Assembly: GCF_015101885.1 (NCBI RefSeq)
Contig: NZ_CP062941.1
Location: forward strand, 1,116,001 to 1,180,000
Reading direction: 5' to 3'
Length of the DNA stretch: 64,000 nucleotides
From: Massilia litorea
GTDB taxonomy: Bacteria; Pseudomonadota; Gammaproteobacteria; Burkholderiales; Burkholderiaceae_D
Positions 28,304 through 38,454 of this stretch are shown here, piece by piece. Position 1 is the stretch's first letter. Each line of letters starts with the position of its first letter. The notes beneath the pieces were generated by a model. It made no database searches and was not told the DNA's origin. It saw nothing but the letters and a program-made list of their open reading frames with translations. Both the position numbers and the translations under genes were made by a program.

Positions 28304-29455
28304 TCAGGCGCGGCGCCGGCCCACTAAACCGGCCTCGACCCGATTGCGTCCGTTTCTCTTGGCCTCGTACAGCGCGTGGTCGGCGCGCGCGAGTGCGGTG
28401 GCTAAATCTTCCTCGGGGTCGATCAGGACCACGCCGACGCTGACCGTCATCGTATAACTGTTGCCGCAGGTGAGCAGGCGGGTGTCGAGCACGCCCTGGC
28501 GCAGGCGCTCGGCGGCGTGCATTGCGCCGCCGAGGTCGGTGCCCGGCAGCGCCAGCGCGAACTCTTCTCCGCCCAGGCGGCCCAGGATGTCGTGCTCGCG
28601 CAGCGAATCCATGCAGGTCGCGGAAAATTTGACGAGCGCCTCGTCGCCCGTCGCATGGCCGAAGCGGTCGTTGAGCTGCTTGAAATGGTCGATGTCGAGC
28701 ATCAGGACGGTAATCGGCTGGCGCAGGCGCAGCGCGAGGAGGCGCGCCGCCTCGGCGCGGGCGAAGAAGGCGCGGCGGTTCAGCAGGCCGGTCAGGTCGT
28801 CGGTCGTGGCCAGGCGCTCCATGCGCGCATCGTCGCGCTGCTTGCTCATCAGGATGAAACCGCAGCCGTTCACGATCAGCAGCAGGTAGCCGGCGATATA
28901 CGCCATCGCTTCGCCCCATTGCGGAACGGAATGGCCGGCAAGCACAATCACCGCCCAGACCGCCAGGGTGGCGCCGGCGCCCATGTCGGTGGCGCCGATC
29001 AGGCGTTGCAGGGCGGTCGCGCCGGGCAGGCGCGGATGCATCAGGATCGCGCCTGTCGTGAATGACCCGAGACCCATCGCCAGCGATACATAGACGATCA
29101 GCTGCAGGTGCGGCAAGCCGTTCAGGGAGGCGGCGCAGGCCAGCAGCAGGTAGAGCGCCGAGACCGGCACCAGGTAGCGCCGCAACTGGGGATAGCCGAA
29201 GAACATGGCATAGGCCGCCGCCTCGAGCATCAGGCCGGCGATCCAGCCCGCCGATTCCGCGATCGCCAGCACCGGCAAGCCCGTGGCCGGACGCACCACT
29301 GCCAGCAGCTGGGTCGCGCCGAAGGCCATGCGCGCCCACATCCATACCTTCAGGCCAGGGGTCGCGCCGGTGCTGCGCAAATAGGGCACCATCAGCAGGG
29401 CAAACGCAATGTTGCCGATGCCGACTGCCAGCATGTAAAGGTGATGATCGATCAC
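28304..29455 (-). CDS. Membrane-bound diguanylate cyclase (GGDEF)
   Basis: Makes cyclic di-GMP from two GTP. 383 residues. Residues 1-205 form about six transmembrane helices without a recognisable periplasmic domain; the GGDEF domain spans about 220-375 (TDDLTGLLNRRAFF, LDIDHFKQLNDRFGHATGDEAL). The active-site motif is GGEEF (about 292), competent in this family. Five residues before it lies REHD, an intact RxxD inhibitory site, so product feedback inhibition is expected. Convergent with the hybrid kinase gene with a 2-base gap. Likely acts on motility or biofilm, but no target is visible nearby. Confidence 0.94.
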   Translation of the reverse strand: MIDHHLYMLAVGIGNIAFALLMVPYLRSTGATPGLKVWMWARMAFGATQLLAVVRPATGLPVLAIAESAGWIAGLMLEAAAYAMFFGYPQLRRYLVPVSALYLLLACAASLNGLPHLQLIVYVSLAMGLGSFTTGAILMHPRLPGATALQRLIGATDMGAGATLAVWAVIVLAGHSVPQWGEAMAYIAGYLLLIVNGCGFILMSKQRDDARMERLATTDDLTGLLNRRAFFARAEAARLLALRLRQPITVLMLDIDHFKQLNDRFGHATGDEALVKFSATCMDSLREHDILGRLGGEEFALALPGTDLGGAMHAAERLRQGVLDTRLLTCGNSYTMTVSVGVVLIDPEEDLATALARADHALYEAKRNGRNRVEAGLVGRRRA

Positions 29456-29698
29456 TGCAAAATTCCTTGTGGGCGAGCTGTGGCCCGCAAGTGGCGCAGG
29501 CTTATTTCGGCAATCGCCAGAGCGATCGAAATCTTATTCAACAGCTAACAACTGTTTCCCAAAGGAATTATCTTACACGGTTTCGTCAAATACCTTCATA
29601 CACTTCATTGCTTTAGTGGGTGTGCTCGGTAATCGATGCAGCGCGACGGTGCAAGGCCGACAATGTTACGTCGCCAGTGAGCAACAAGTCTCCGCAAA
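29456..29698. other. Gap between diguanylate cyclase and YgiQ-type genes
   Basis: About 243 bases, AT-richer than its surroundings, carrying the presumed promoter of the diguanylate cyclase gene. No gene, repeat or palindrome recognised apart from the terminator that follows. Confidence 0.4.
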
Positions 29699-29736
29699 TA
29701 AAAAAACCGGCCCCTGCATTGCTGCAGGAGCCGGCC
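29699..29736 (-). terminator. Rho-independent terminator of the YgiQ-type gene
   Basis: Minus strand: CCGGCTCCTGCA-GCAA-TGCAGGGGCCGG stem (one mismatch), followed by TTTTTTTA. It lies 27 bases past the stop. Confidence 0.9.
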
Positions 29737-29763
29737 TTTTTGCCGATCTTGAGGATGGCAGAC

Positions 29764-32034
<2,271 letters not shown>

Positions 32035-32125
32035 TGGCCGGTATTCTACCGGAAAACCGGTTGTCCGGCTGCTCCCCTCCCTGAAAATGGCTTATCTATC
32101 AATGACTTGTGGTTGAGATCCCACC

Positions 32126-32410
32126 TTAAATGCCCATGCTCGACAGGATATTCCCGAGCTCGCGCAGCGTGGCTGCCACATTCGGGTGGCGCGCGGTGAA
32201 ACGGGCACTCAGTTCCTGGGTGCGCGAGCCGAGGCCATAGGTGTTGGTATCGAGGTCGGCCTCGGCGCGGCGTTCGAGCACCTGCTTGATGTCGCCGTCG
32301 AGCTGGCGCAGCAGCATTTGCAGCTCTTCGTCGACCTCGTCCGTTTCGGCGAGGCTGCGGTGCAGCGTTTTTAAATGCGCCTTCAGGTTCGAATCGTTCT
32401 CGTTCAGCAT
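32126..32410 (-). CDS. DUF4404-family small protein
   Basis: 94 residues, all-helical and acidic; begins MLNENDSNLKAHLKTLHRSLAE and ends ATLRELGNILSSMGI, which matches the DUF4404 pattern of a heptad-rich helical hairpin (VDEELQMLLRQLDGDIKQVL) followed by HPNVAATLRELGNIL. Probably oligomeric through coiled coils. No known role. It follows the VF530-type gene by 10 bases on the same strand, so the two are likely cotranscribed. Confidence 0.85.
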   Translation of the reverse strand: MLNENDSNLKAHLKTLHRSLAETDEVDEELQMLLRQLDGDIKQVLERRAEADLDTNTYGLGSRTQELSARFTARHPNVAATLRELGNILSSMGI

Positions 32411-32420
32411 GTCGTTCTCG

Positions 32421-32633
32421 CTAGTTGGTGAAGCGGGTTTCGAGGTACAAGGCCTCGACCTGCTCGCGCGCCCAGGGGGTGCGGCGCAAAAACTTCAGGC
32501 TCGACTTGATGCTCGGGTCTTTCTGGAAACAGTTGATGTCGATCCGGCGGCCGAGTCCCTCCCAGCCATAGTGCTCGACGAGGCGGGTTAACAGGGATTC
32601 TAAGGTAATACCGTTCAAGGATTGAACACTCAT
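32421..32633 (-). CDS. VF530-family DNA-binding protein
   Basis: 70 residues from ATG at 32633 ([24 protein letters not shown]); the frame extends to a TTG at 32666, which I consider less likely. [20 protein letters not shown] followed by [18 protein letters not shown] is the VF530/DUF2132 signature. Members are small double-helical proteins annotated as DNA-binding from structure, with no firm biological role. Upstream of the DUF4404 gene in the same orientation. A palindromic repeat pair lies just beyond its start. Confidence 0.88.
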   Translation of the reverse strand: MSVQSLNGITLESLLTRLVEHYGWEGLGRRIDINCFQKDPSIKSSLKFLRRTPWAREQVEALYLETRFTN

Positions 32634-32706
32634 CGCTGGGGTGGTCTTTATCGTGGTTGGATTCAAGGGATTTATACACCACGTCGGGTGTGCACGGGCA
32701 CGAAAA

Positions 32707-32791
32707 ACGCGTGGGCTCGAGAGCCCACCCTACGGTGCACAACGGCCACTGGCTGTCGCGTAACGTAGGGTGGGCTCTCGAGCCCACGCGT
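32707..32791. repeat. Paired palindromic repeat (REPIN-like), copy 2
   Basis: Two units of 28 bases (32707-32734 and 32764-32791) are exact inverted copies of each other, separated by 29 bases. Each has the core GTGGGCTCTCGAGCCCAC, itself a perfect palindrome, extended by CGTAGG on one side and GCGT on the other. Located between the VF530-type gene and an M3 peptidase gene. Confidence 0.93.
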
Positions 32792-32847
32792 ATCGGACTC
32801 TTGAGCATTCGCGACGGTGACAAACGACTGCCACCTTCAACGAACCA

Positions 32848-34968
32848 TCACTGCCCGGTCAAGCCACGACGCTCCAGCAGCGGCTGCACTTGCGCATCGC
32901 GCCCGCTGAAATTGCGGTACATCTGCATCGCGTCCATCGTACCGCCGCGCGACAGCAGGGTCTTGCGGAAGTGGTCGCCGTTCTTGCGGGTCAGGCCGCC
33001 GTGTTCCTTGAACCAGTTGACGGTATCGGCGTCCAGCTTCTCGGCCCACAGGTAGCCGTAGTAGCCGGCCGAGTAACCGCCCGAGAAGGTGTGCGAGAAA
33101 TAGGTGGTGCGGTAGCGCGGCGGCACCAGGGCAAAGTCGACGCCCGCCTTTTTCAGGGCCTCGGCCTCGAAGGCCACCACGTCGGTCGGGATCTGGTTCG
33201 GCGACAGCTGGTGCCATGCCTGGTCCAGCAGCGACGCGGCCAGGTACTCGGTGGTGCGGAAGCCTTCGTTGAACTGCTGCGACGCCTGCACCTTCTCCAG
33301 CAGTTCTTTCGGCATCGGCGCGCCGGTCTGGTAGTGCTTGGCATAATTGGCCAGCACTTCCGGATACGCCATCCACATCTCGTTCACCTGCGACGGGAAC
33401 TCGACGTAGTCGCGCGGCACGCGCGTCAGGCGTGGGTATTTCACGTCCGAGAACATGCTGTGCAGCGCGTGGCCGAACTCGTGGAAGGTCGTGCGCACTT
33501 CGTCGTAGGTCAGCAGGGTCGGTTCGCCCGCGGCCGGCTTGGGGATGTTCAGGTTGTTGGCGATCACCGGCCGGGTACCCAGCAGTTTGCTCTGCGCGAC
33601 CCAGGCGTTGGCCCAGGCGCCGCCACGCTTGGTCGAGCGCGCGTACGGGTCGAGGGTGAAGATCGCGAGCTGCTTGCCGTCGGCGTCGAACACGTCGAAA
33701 GTCCGCACGTCGGCATCGTAGGTCGGCAGGTCCTTGCGTTCCTTGAAGCTGATGCCGAATTCCTTGTTGGCGGCGAAGAACACGCCGTCCTGCAGCACGC
33801 GGTTCAGCTCAAAATAGGGGCGCAGTTGCGAGGCGTCGAAGGCGTAGCGCTGCTGGCGCACCTTGTCGCTGTAGAAGGCCCAGTCATGGGCCGCGGCCTG
33901 GAAGCCGCCCTTCTCGGCATCGATCACCTTCTGGATTTCGAGCGCTTCCTTCTTCGCGTTGTTCACCGCCGGCTTGGCGAATTCGGCCAGCAGGCTGTTG
34001 ACGGCGCCGGTGGTCTTCGCGGTCTGCTCTTCCAGGTTGTAGGCCGCGTAGTTCGGGTAGCCCAGCAGCGCGGCGCGTTCGGCGCGCAGCTTCGCGATCT
34101 TGAGGACGACGTCGCGGTTGTCGAATTCGCCGCCGCGCGAACCGCGTCCCATCGATGCCGCCAGCAGCTTTTCGCGGGTGGCGCGGTTGGTCAGCACCGA
34201 CAGGCCGGCCTGCTGGGTAGTATTCACGACCGGGATCGCGAACTTGCCGTCCATGCCGCGCTTTTTCGCTTCCGCAGCGGCCACGGCGATCTGCTTGTCC
34301 GACATGCCGGCCAGTTCGTCGGCGCTGTCGACGATCAGCGCCGAGGCATTCGCTTCCTTCAGCACGTTCTGCGCAAACTGGGTCGACAGCGCGGCCAGCT
34401 CGCCGTTCATGGTCTTGAGTTTCTGCTTGTCGGCGCTGGACAACTTGGCGCCGGCGCGTACGAAATCGGTGTGGTAGCGCTCGACCAGGTATTGCGACTC
34501 GGCGTCCAGTCCCAGCCTGGTGCGCTTGTCGTACAGCGCCTTGACGCGCGCATACAGTTTCGGGTTCAGGCGGATCGCATCGCTGTGGGCCGACAGCTTC
34601 GGCGCCAGTTCCTTGTCGAGGGCGATCAGGGTGTCGTTGGTGTACGAGCCGGTCAGGGTGTTGAAGGCGCTGCCGACGCGGTTCAGCAGCCGGCCCGAAC
34701 GTTCCATCGCGACGATGGTGTTATCAAAGGTCGGCGCCGCCTTGTTGTTGGCGATCGCTTCGATTTCGGCGGCCTGCTGGCGCATGCCTTCGGCGTAGGC
34801 GGGTGCGAAGTGTTCGTTCTTGATCTTGTCCCAGGCCGGGTAGTTGAACGGCAGGGTGCTCTGTTTCGCGAAGGGGTTCGATGCGTCCAGCAGGGAGGCC
34901 GGCTCGGCATAGGCGAGGTTGGCCACGGCGGCGGTGGCGGCGACGAGCAGGATGTGATGACGATTCAT
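32848..34968 (-). CDS. M3-family zinc metallopeptidase, peptidyl-dipeptidase type (paralogue A)
   Basis: Predicted exported oligopeptidase of the Dcp/M3 family. Start at 34968 (MNRHHILLVAATAAVANLAYAEP) gives a signal peptide of about 21 residues and a 706-residue product. The zinc site is TFHEFGHALHSMF (HExxH at about 493-497), with the third ligand Glu downstream in the helix ending FPSQVNEMW. GVDFALVPPRYRTTYFSHTFSGGYSAGYYGYLWAEKLDADT is the substrate-binding end with its conserved Tyr/His residues. The next gene upstream is a close paralogue in the same orientation (171 bases away, with a repeat pair between). Acts on small peptides, most likely in the periplasm; Dcp-type release of C-terminal dipeptides is inferred from similarity. 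Confidence 0.93.
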   Translation of the reverse strand: MNRHHILLVAATAAVANLAYAEPASLLDASNPFAKQSTLPFNYPAWDKIKNEHFAPAYAEGMRQQAAEIEAIANNKAAPTFDNTIVAMERSGRLLNRVGSAFNTLTGSYTNDTLIALDKELAPKLSAHSDAIRLNPKLYARVKALYDKRTRLGLDAESQYLVERYHTDFVRAGAKLSSADKQKLKTMNGELAALSTQFAQNVLKEANASALIVDSADELAGMSDKQIAVAAAEAKKRGMDGKFAIPVVNTTQQAGLSVLTNRATREKLLAASMGRGSRGGEFDNRDVVLKIAKLRAERAALLGYPNYAAYNLEEQTAKTTGAVNSLLAEFAKPAVNNAKKEALEIQKVIDAEKGGFQAAAHDWAFYSDKVRQQRYAFDASQLRPYFELNRVLQDGVFFAANKEFGISFKERKDLPTYDADVRTFDVFDADGKQLAIFTLDPYARSTKRGGAWANAWVAQSKLLGTRPVIANNLNIPKPAAGEPTLLTYDEVRTTFHEFGHALHSMFSDVKYPRLTRVPRDYVEFPSQVNEMWMAYPEVLANYAKHYQTGAPMPKELLEKVQASQQFNEGFRTTEYLAASLLDQAWHQLSPNQIPTDVVAFEAEALKKAGVDFALVPPRYRTTYFSHTFSGGYSAGYYGYLWAEKLDADTVNWFKEHGGLTRKNGDHFRKTLLSRGGTMDAMQMYRNFSGRDAQVQPLLERRGLTGQ

Positions 34969-35028
34969 TGTGTCTCTATCTTGTGGTGGTAGTGCGGTGA
35001 AAATTCGATGGCAATGCGGTGCGTACGT

Positions 35029-35128
35029 CCGCGTGGGCACAAGTGCCCACCCTACGGTGCACTACCGTCCGTTGAACTGGCGAGGGACGGTGGTGCACCG
35101 TAGGGTGGGCTCTCCGAGCCCACGCGGA
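35029..35128. repeat. Paired palindromic repeat (REPIN-like), copy 3
   Basis: Left unit 35029-35062 and right unit 35093-35128 are inverted relative to each other. They share the outer arm GTGCAC-CGTAGGGTGGGC and the CCGCG/CGCGG end, but differ in the internal palindrome (GTGGGCAC-AA-GTGCCCAC against GTGGGCTC-TCC-GAGCCCAC). Lies exactly between the two M3 peptidase paralogues. Confidence 0.9.
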
Positions 35129-35138
35129 ACGACGATCA

Positions 35139-37274
35139 TCAATTCCCGGTCAGTCCGCGGCGCTCGAGCAGCGGCTCGATGATCGGATCGCGCCCGCGGA
35201 AATCGCGGAACAGGTTCATCGCCTCGGTGGTCCCGCCGCGCGAGAGCAGGGTCTTGCGGAAATGGTCGCCGTTCTTGCGCGACAAGCCGCCGTTTTCCTT
35301 GAACCACTCGACGGTGTCGGCATCGAGCTTCTCGCTCCACAAATACGCGTAGTAGCCGGCCGAATAGCCGCCGTTCATCGAGTGCGAAAAATACGTCGTG
35401 CGGTAGCGCGGCGGTACCGGGGCGAAGTCGACGCCGGCATCTTTCAATGCGCTCGCTTCGAAGGCCAGCACGTCGGTCGGGATCTGCGCCGGGGTCAGCT
35501 GGTGCCAGCGCTGGTCAAGCAGCGAGGCGGCCAGGTATTCGCTGGTAATGAAGCCCTGGTTGAACTTCTTCGACGCGACGACCTTGTCCAGCAGCGCCTT
35601 CGGCATCGCCTCGCCGGTCTTGTAGTGCTTCGCGTAGTTCGACAGGACTTCGGGCCAGATCGCCCACATCTCGTTGACCTGGGATGGATACTCGACGAAG
35701 TCGCGCGGCACGTTCGTGCCCGAGAAGTGCGGGTACTTCACGTTCGAGAACATGCCGTGCAGCGCGTGGCCGAACTCGTGGAAGGCGGTGCGCACTTCGT
35801 CGTAGGTCATCAGGGTCGGCTCGCCGGCTGGCGGCTTCGGGATGTTCAGGTGGTTCGCGACCACCGGGTGCTTGCCCAGCAAATGCGACTGCGACACGTA
35901 TTCGTTCATCCAGGCGCCGCCCTGCTTGTTGGCGCGGGCGTAGGGGTCGAAGATGAAGATCGCCAGCTGCTTGCCGTCGGCGTCCATCACGTCGAAGGTG
36001 CGCACGTCTGGGTCGTAGACCGGCAGGTCCTTGCGTTCCTTGAACGACAGGCCGAACTCCTTGTTCGCCGCAAAAAACACGCCGTTGGTCAGCACGTTGT
36101 TCAGCTCAAAGTATGGGCGCAGCTGGTTCTCGTCGAAGTTGTACTGGGCAGCGCGCACTTTATCCGTGTAGAAGGCCCAGTCGTGGGCGGCGATCTGGAA
36201 ACCACCTTTTTCGGCATCGACGATCTTCTGCATCGCCGCCGCTTCCTTCTTCGCATTGCCGATCGCCGGCTTGGCCAGTTCGGCCAGCAGCTTGTTCACG
36301 GCGGCCGGGTTCTGCGCCGTTTCCAGTTCCTGCGAATAGGCCGCGTAGTTCGGGTAGCCGAGCAGGGTCGCGCGTTCGGCGCGCAGTTTGACCAGTTTCA
36401 GCACCACGTCGCGCGTGTCGAACTCGCCGCCGCGCGAACCGCGCGCCATCGAGGCGGCCTGCAGGCGCTCGCGTACCGCGCGGTTGGTCAAATGGGCCAG
36501 TGGCGCCTGGATCGTCGTGTTGGCGATGGTCAGCACGTACTTGCCGTCCAGGCCGCGCTTCTTCGCCTCGGCGGCGGCGGCCGTGATTTCGGCGTCGGAC
36601 AGGCCGGCCAGCTCGTCGCGCGTGTTCAGCACCAGGGCCGAGGCATTCGCTTCCTTCAGCACGCGCTGCGAGAATTCCGATTGCAGCGAGGCGATCTGGC
36701 CGTTATAGGCTTTCAGTTTTTCCTTGTCGGCGGCGGACAACTTCGCACCGGCGCGCACGAATTCCTTGTAGTAGCGCTCCAGCAGGAACTTCGCTTCCGC
36801 ATCCAGGCCCAGCTTCTCGCGCCTGGCATGCAGGGTCTCGACGCGCTTGAACAGCTTCGGGTTCAGGTAGATCGCATCGTTGTGGGCAGCCAGCTTCGGC
36901 GACATCTCGCGGTCGACGGCGTCCAGGCGGTCGTTCGTGTTGGCGGTCTGCAGGTTCGAGAACACGGCCGACACGCGCGCCAGCATCTGGCCCGAGCGCT
37001 CCATGGCGACGATGGTGTTGTCGAAAGTCGGCGCCTTCGGATTGTTGGCAATGCCTGCTATTTCCCGCAGCTGCTCGCGCATGCCGGCGGCGTAGGCCGG
37101 CAGGAAGTGTTCGTCCTTGATCTTGTCGAAGGCCGGGTAGTTGAACGGCAGCGCGCTCGGCTTGGCGAAGGGGTTCGACGCGTCAAGGACGGTCCCGGAT
37201 CCAGTGGGGGCTGCGAAGGCTGCGCCGGCGAAAGCCAGGCTGGCTGCGATGATGAGCATTTGTGGGCGTTTCAT
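35139..37274 (-). CDS. M3-family zinc metallopeptidase, peptidyl-dipeptidase type (paralogue B)
   Basis: 711 residues from ATG at 37274 (MKRPQMLIIAASLAFAGAAFAAP, signal peptide about 22 residues); GAGAGA lies just upstream. Same architecture as the neighbouring paralogue: DASNPFAKPSALPFNYPAFD start, KEANASALVLNTRDELAGLSD, and zinc motif AFHEFGHALHGMF (about 496). The C-terminal block is RYRTTYFSHSMNGGYSAGYYAYLW…LLSRGGTTEAMNLFRDF. Most of the two sequences align without gaps by eye, so they arose by tandem duplication. Differences cluster in the N-terminal third and around the signal peptide. It is the first of the pair in transcription order and may share a promoter with paralogue A. Confidence 0.93.
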   Translation of the reverse strand: MKRPQMLIIAASLAFAGAAFAAPTGSGTVLDASNPFAKPSALPFNYPAFDKIKDEHFLPAYAAGMREQLREIAGIANNPKAPTFDNTIVAMERSGQMLARVSAVFSNLQTANTNDRLDAVDREMSPKLAAHNDAIYLNPKLFKRVETLHARREKLGLDAEAKFLLERYYKEFVRAGAKLSAADKEKLKAYNGQIASLQSEFSQRVLKEANASALVLNTRDELAGLSDAEITAAAAEAKKRGLDGKYVLTIANTTIQAPLAHLTNRAVRERLQAASMARGSRGGEFDTRDVVLKLVKLRAERATLLGYPNYAAYSQELETAQNPAAVNKLLAELAKPAIGNAKKEAAAMQKIVDAEKGGFQIAAHDWAFYTDKVRAAQYNFDENQLRPYFELNNVLTNGVFFAANKEFGLSFKERKDLPVYDPDVRTFDVMDADGKQLAIFIFDPYARANKQGGAWMNEYVSQSHLLGKHPVVANHLNIPKPPAGEPTLMTYDEVRTAFHEFGHALHGMFSNVKYPHFSGTNVPRDFVEYPSQVNEMWAIWPEVLSNYAKHYKTGEAMPKALLDKVVASKKFNQGFITSEYLAASLLDQRWHQLTPAQIPTDVLAFEASALKDAGVDFAPVPPRYRTTYFSHSMNGGYSAGYYAYLWSEKLDADTVEWFKENGGLSRKNGDHFRKTLLSRGGTTEAMNLFRDFRGRDPIIEPLLERRGLTGN

Positions 37275-37511
37275 GGTCTCTCTCACGAACTCGAAAGGGC
37301 TGCCCGCGGGATCGCCGCCGACAGGTGCGCGGAGGATCATAGCAGGGTTTATTGCCGTATCGTCACAGTGAAACAAAGCGCATACAAAGATGTATAGACA
37401 AGACAGCGGCAGTCCACTTCATCCCGTGTAAATTGCTTGGAAGATAACATTCCGGCTAAGATGGTGGCCTTGCCGCAGATCGGCAGAGCCCCATCCCAAC
37501 CGGAGCGCGAA

Positions 37512-38405
37512 TTGAAACAGCTTGTCTTTGGATTTGCCCTGCTGGCCGCGGCCGGCGCCGCATCGGCACAAACCCCGGTGCCGTACACGCTCGAGAATAC
37601 CGAGGTGCGCGAGCTGCACGCACGCAAGCTCAAACGCGATTACCAGGTTTTCGTGGCGCTGCCCGATTCCTACCAGGGCAGCACGCGCAGCTATCCGGTG
37701 GTGTTCGTCACCGACGCCAACTACGCCTTCCCGATCGCACGCAACATCACGCAGCGCTTGACGAAACATGCGGGCATGGAAGAGACGATCGTCGTCGGCC
37801 TGTCGTATGCGAAGGGAGATACCGGCGTCTACAGCCGCCGCCGCGACTACACGCCGACCGTGCCGCGCAAGCACGACTACCGCTCCGACATGCCCGGCCG
37901 GAACGTCGCGCTTGGCGAAGCGCCGGCCTATGCCCGTTTTATTGCCGACGAGGTGATCCCGCTGATCGCGAAACACTACCGCGCCGACATGAAGCGCAAG
38001 TTTTTCGTGGGCCACTCCTACGGCAGCCTGCTCGGCCTGCAGATCCTGTTCAGTGAACCGCGCATGTTCGAGCATTACATCCTCGGCAGTCCATCGCTGT
38101 GGTACGACGGCGGCGTGATGTTCGACCGGCTCGAAACCTACGGCGAGCGCCACCGCGATTTGCCGGCGAACGTCTTCTTCGGCATCGGCGCCCTGGAACG
38201 GCTGGCGCCGGGCAAGAAGCGTTCGCGCGACGAAGACAATGCCGACATGGTGGCCGACCTGCGCGACTTCGACAGCGCGTTAAAAGCGCACCGTTATCCG
38301 GGCCTGCACACGCAAGTCAAAGTGTTTGCGGAGGAGGACCACGCGAGCGTATTCCCGCTGGTGCTGACGCACGGGCTGCGGGCGGTGCTGCCATCGAAGA
38401 AGTGA
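37512..38405 (+). CDS. Secreted α/β-hydrolase, esterase D/BesA-like
   Basis: Serine hydrolase of the putative esterase family (PF00756; siderophore esterases, S-formylglutathione hydrolase-like). I place the start at TTG 37512 (MKQLVFGFALLAAAGAASAQ after initiation), because CGGAG lies 6-11 bases upstream and the signal peptide begins there; ATG codons at 37437 and 37461 would add a hydrophilic leader. About 297 residues. Nucleophile Ser is in FFVGHSYGSLLGLQ (about 171), the oxyanion/strand region is VVFVTDANYAFPIAR, a likely acid is in the segment after FFGIGALERLAPGKK, and the His is in EEDHASVFPLVLTHG. Monocistronic. Substrate not deducible. Confidence 0.88.
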   Translation: MKQLVFGFALLAAAGAASAQTPVPYTLENTEVRELHARKLKRDYQVFVALPDSYQGSTRSYPVVFVTDANYAFPIARNITQRLTKHAGMEETIVVGLSYAKGDTGVYSRRRDYTPTVPRKHDYRSDMPGRNVALGEAPAYARFIADEVIPLIAKHYRADMKRKFFVGHSYGSLLGLQILFSEPRMFEHYILGSPSLWYDGGVMFDRLETYGERHRDLPANVFFGIGALERLAPGKKRSRDEDNADMVADLRDFDSALKAHRYPGLHTQVKVFAEEDHASVFPLVLTHGLRAVLPSKK

Positions 38406-38454
38406 GGTTTGACGAGGCGTGCTAGGATCACGCCTTCCCCCCGCCTCTTCCCCC

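Noticed and set aside
34969..35138. CRISPR-like array from the repeated palindromes
   Set aside because: Units occur as single inverted pairs, not as regularly spaced direct repeats, and no cas gene is present.
32848..37274. M3 tandem pair as an assembly duplication
   Set aside because: The two copies differ at many positions and have distinct signal peptides, so they are true paralogues.
32890..37397. Two 700-codon frames antisense to both M3 peptidase genes
   Set aside because: Their similarity to each other only reflects the duplication of the real genes on the minus strand.
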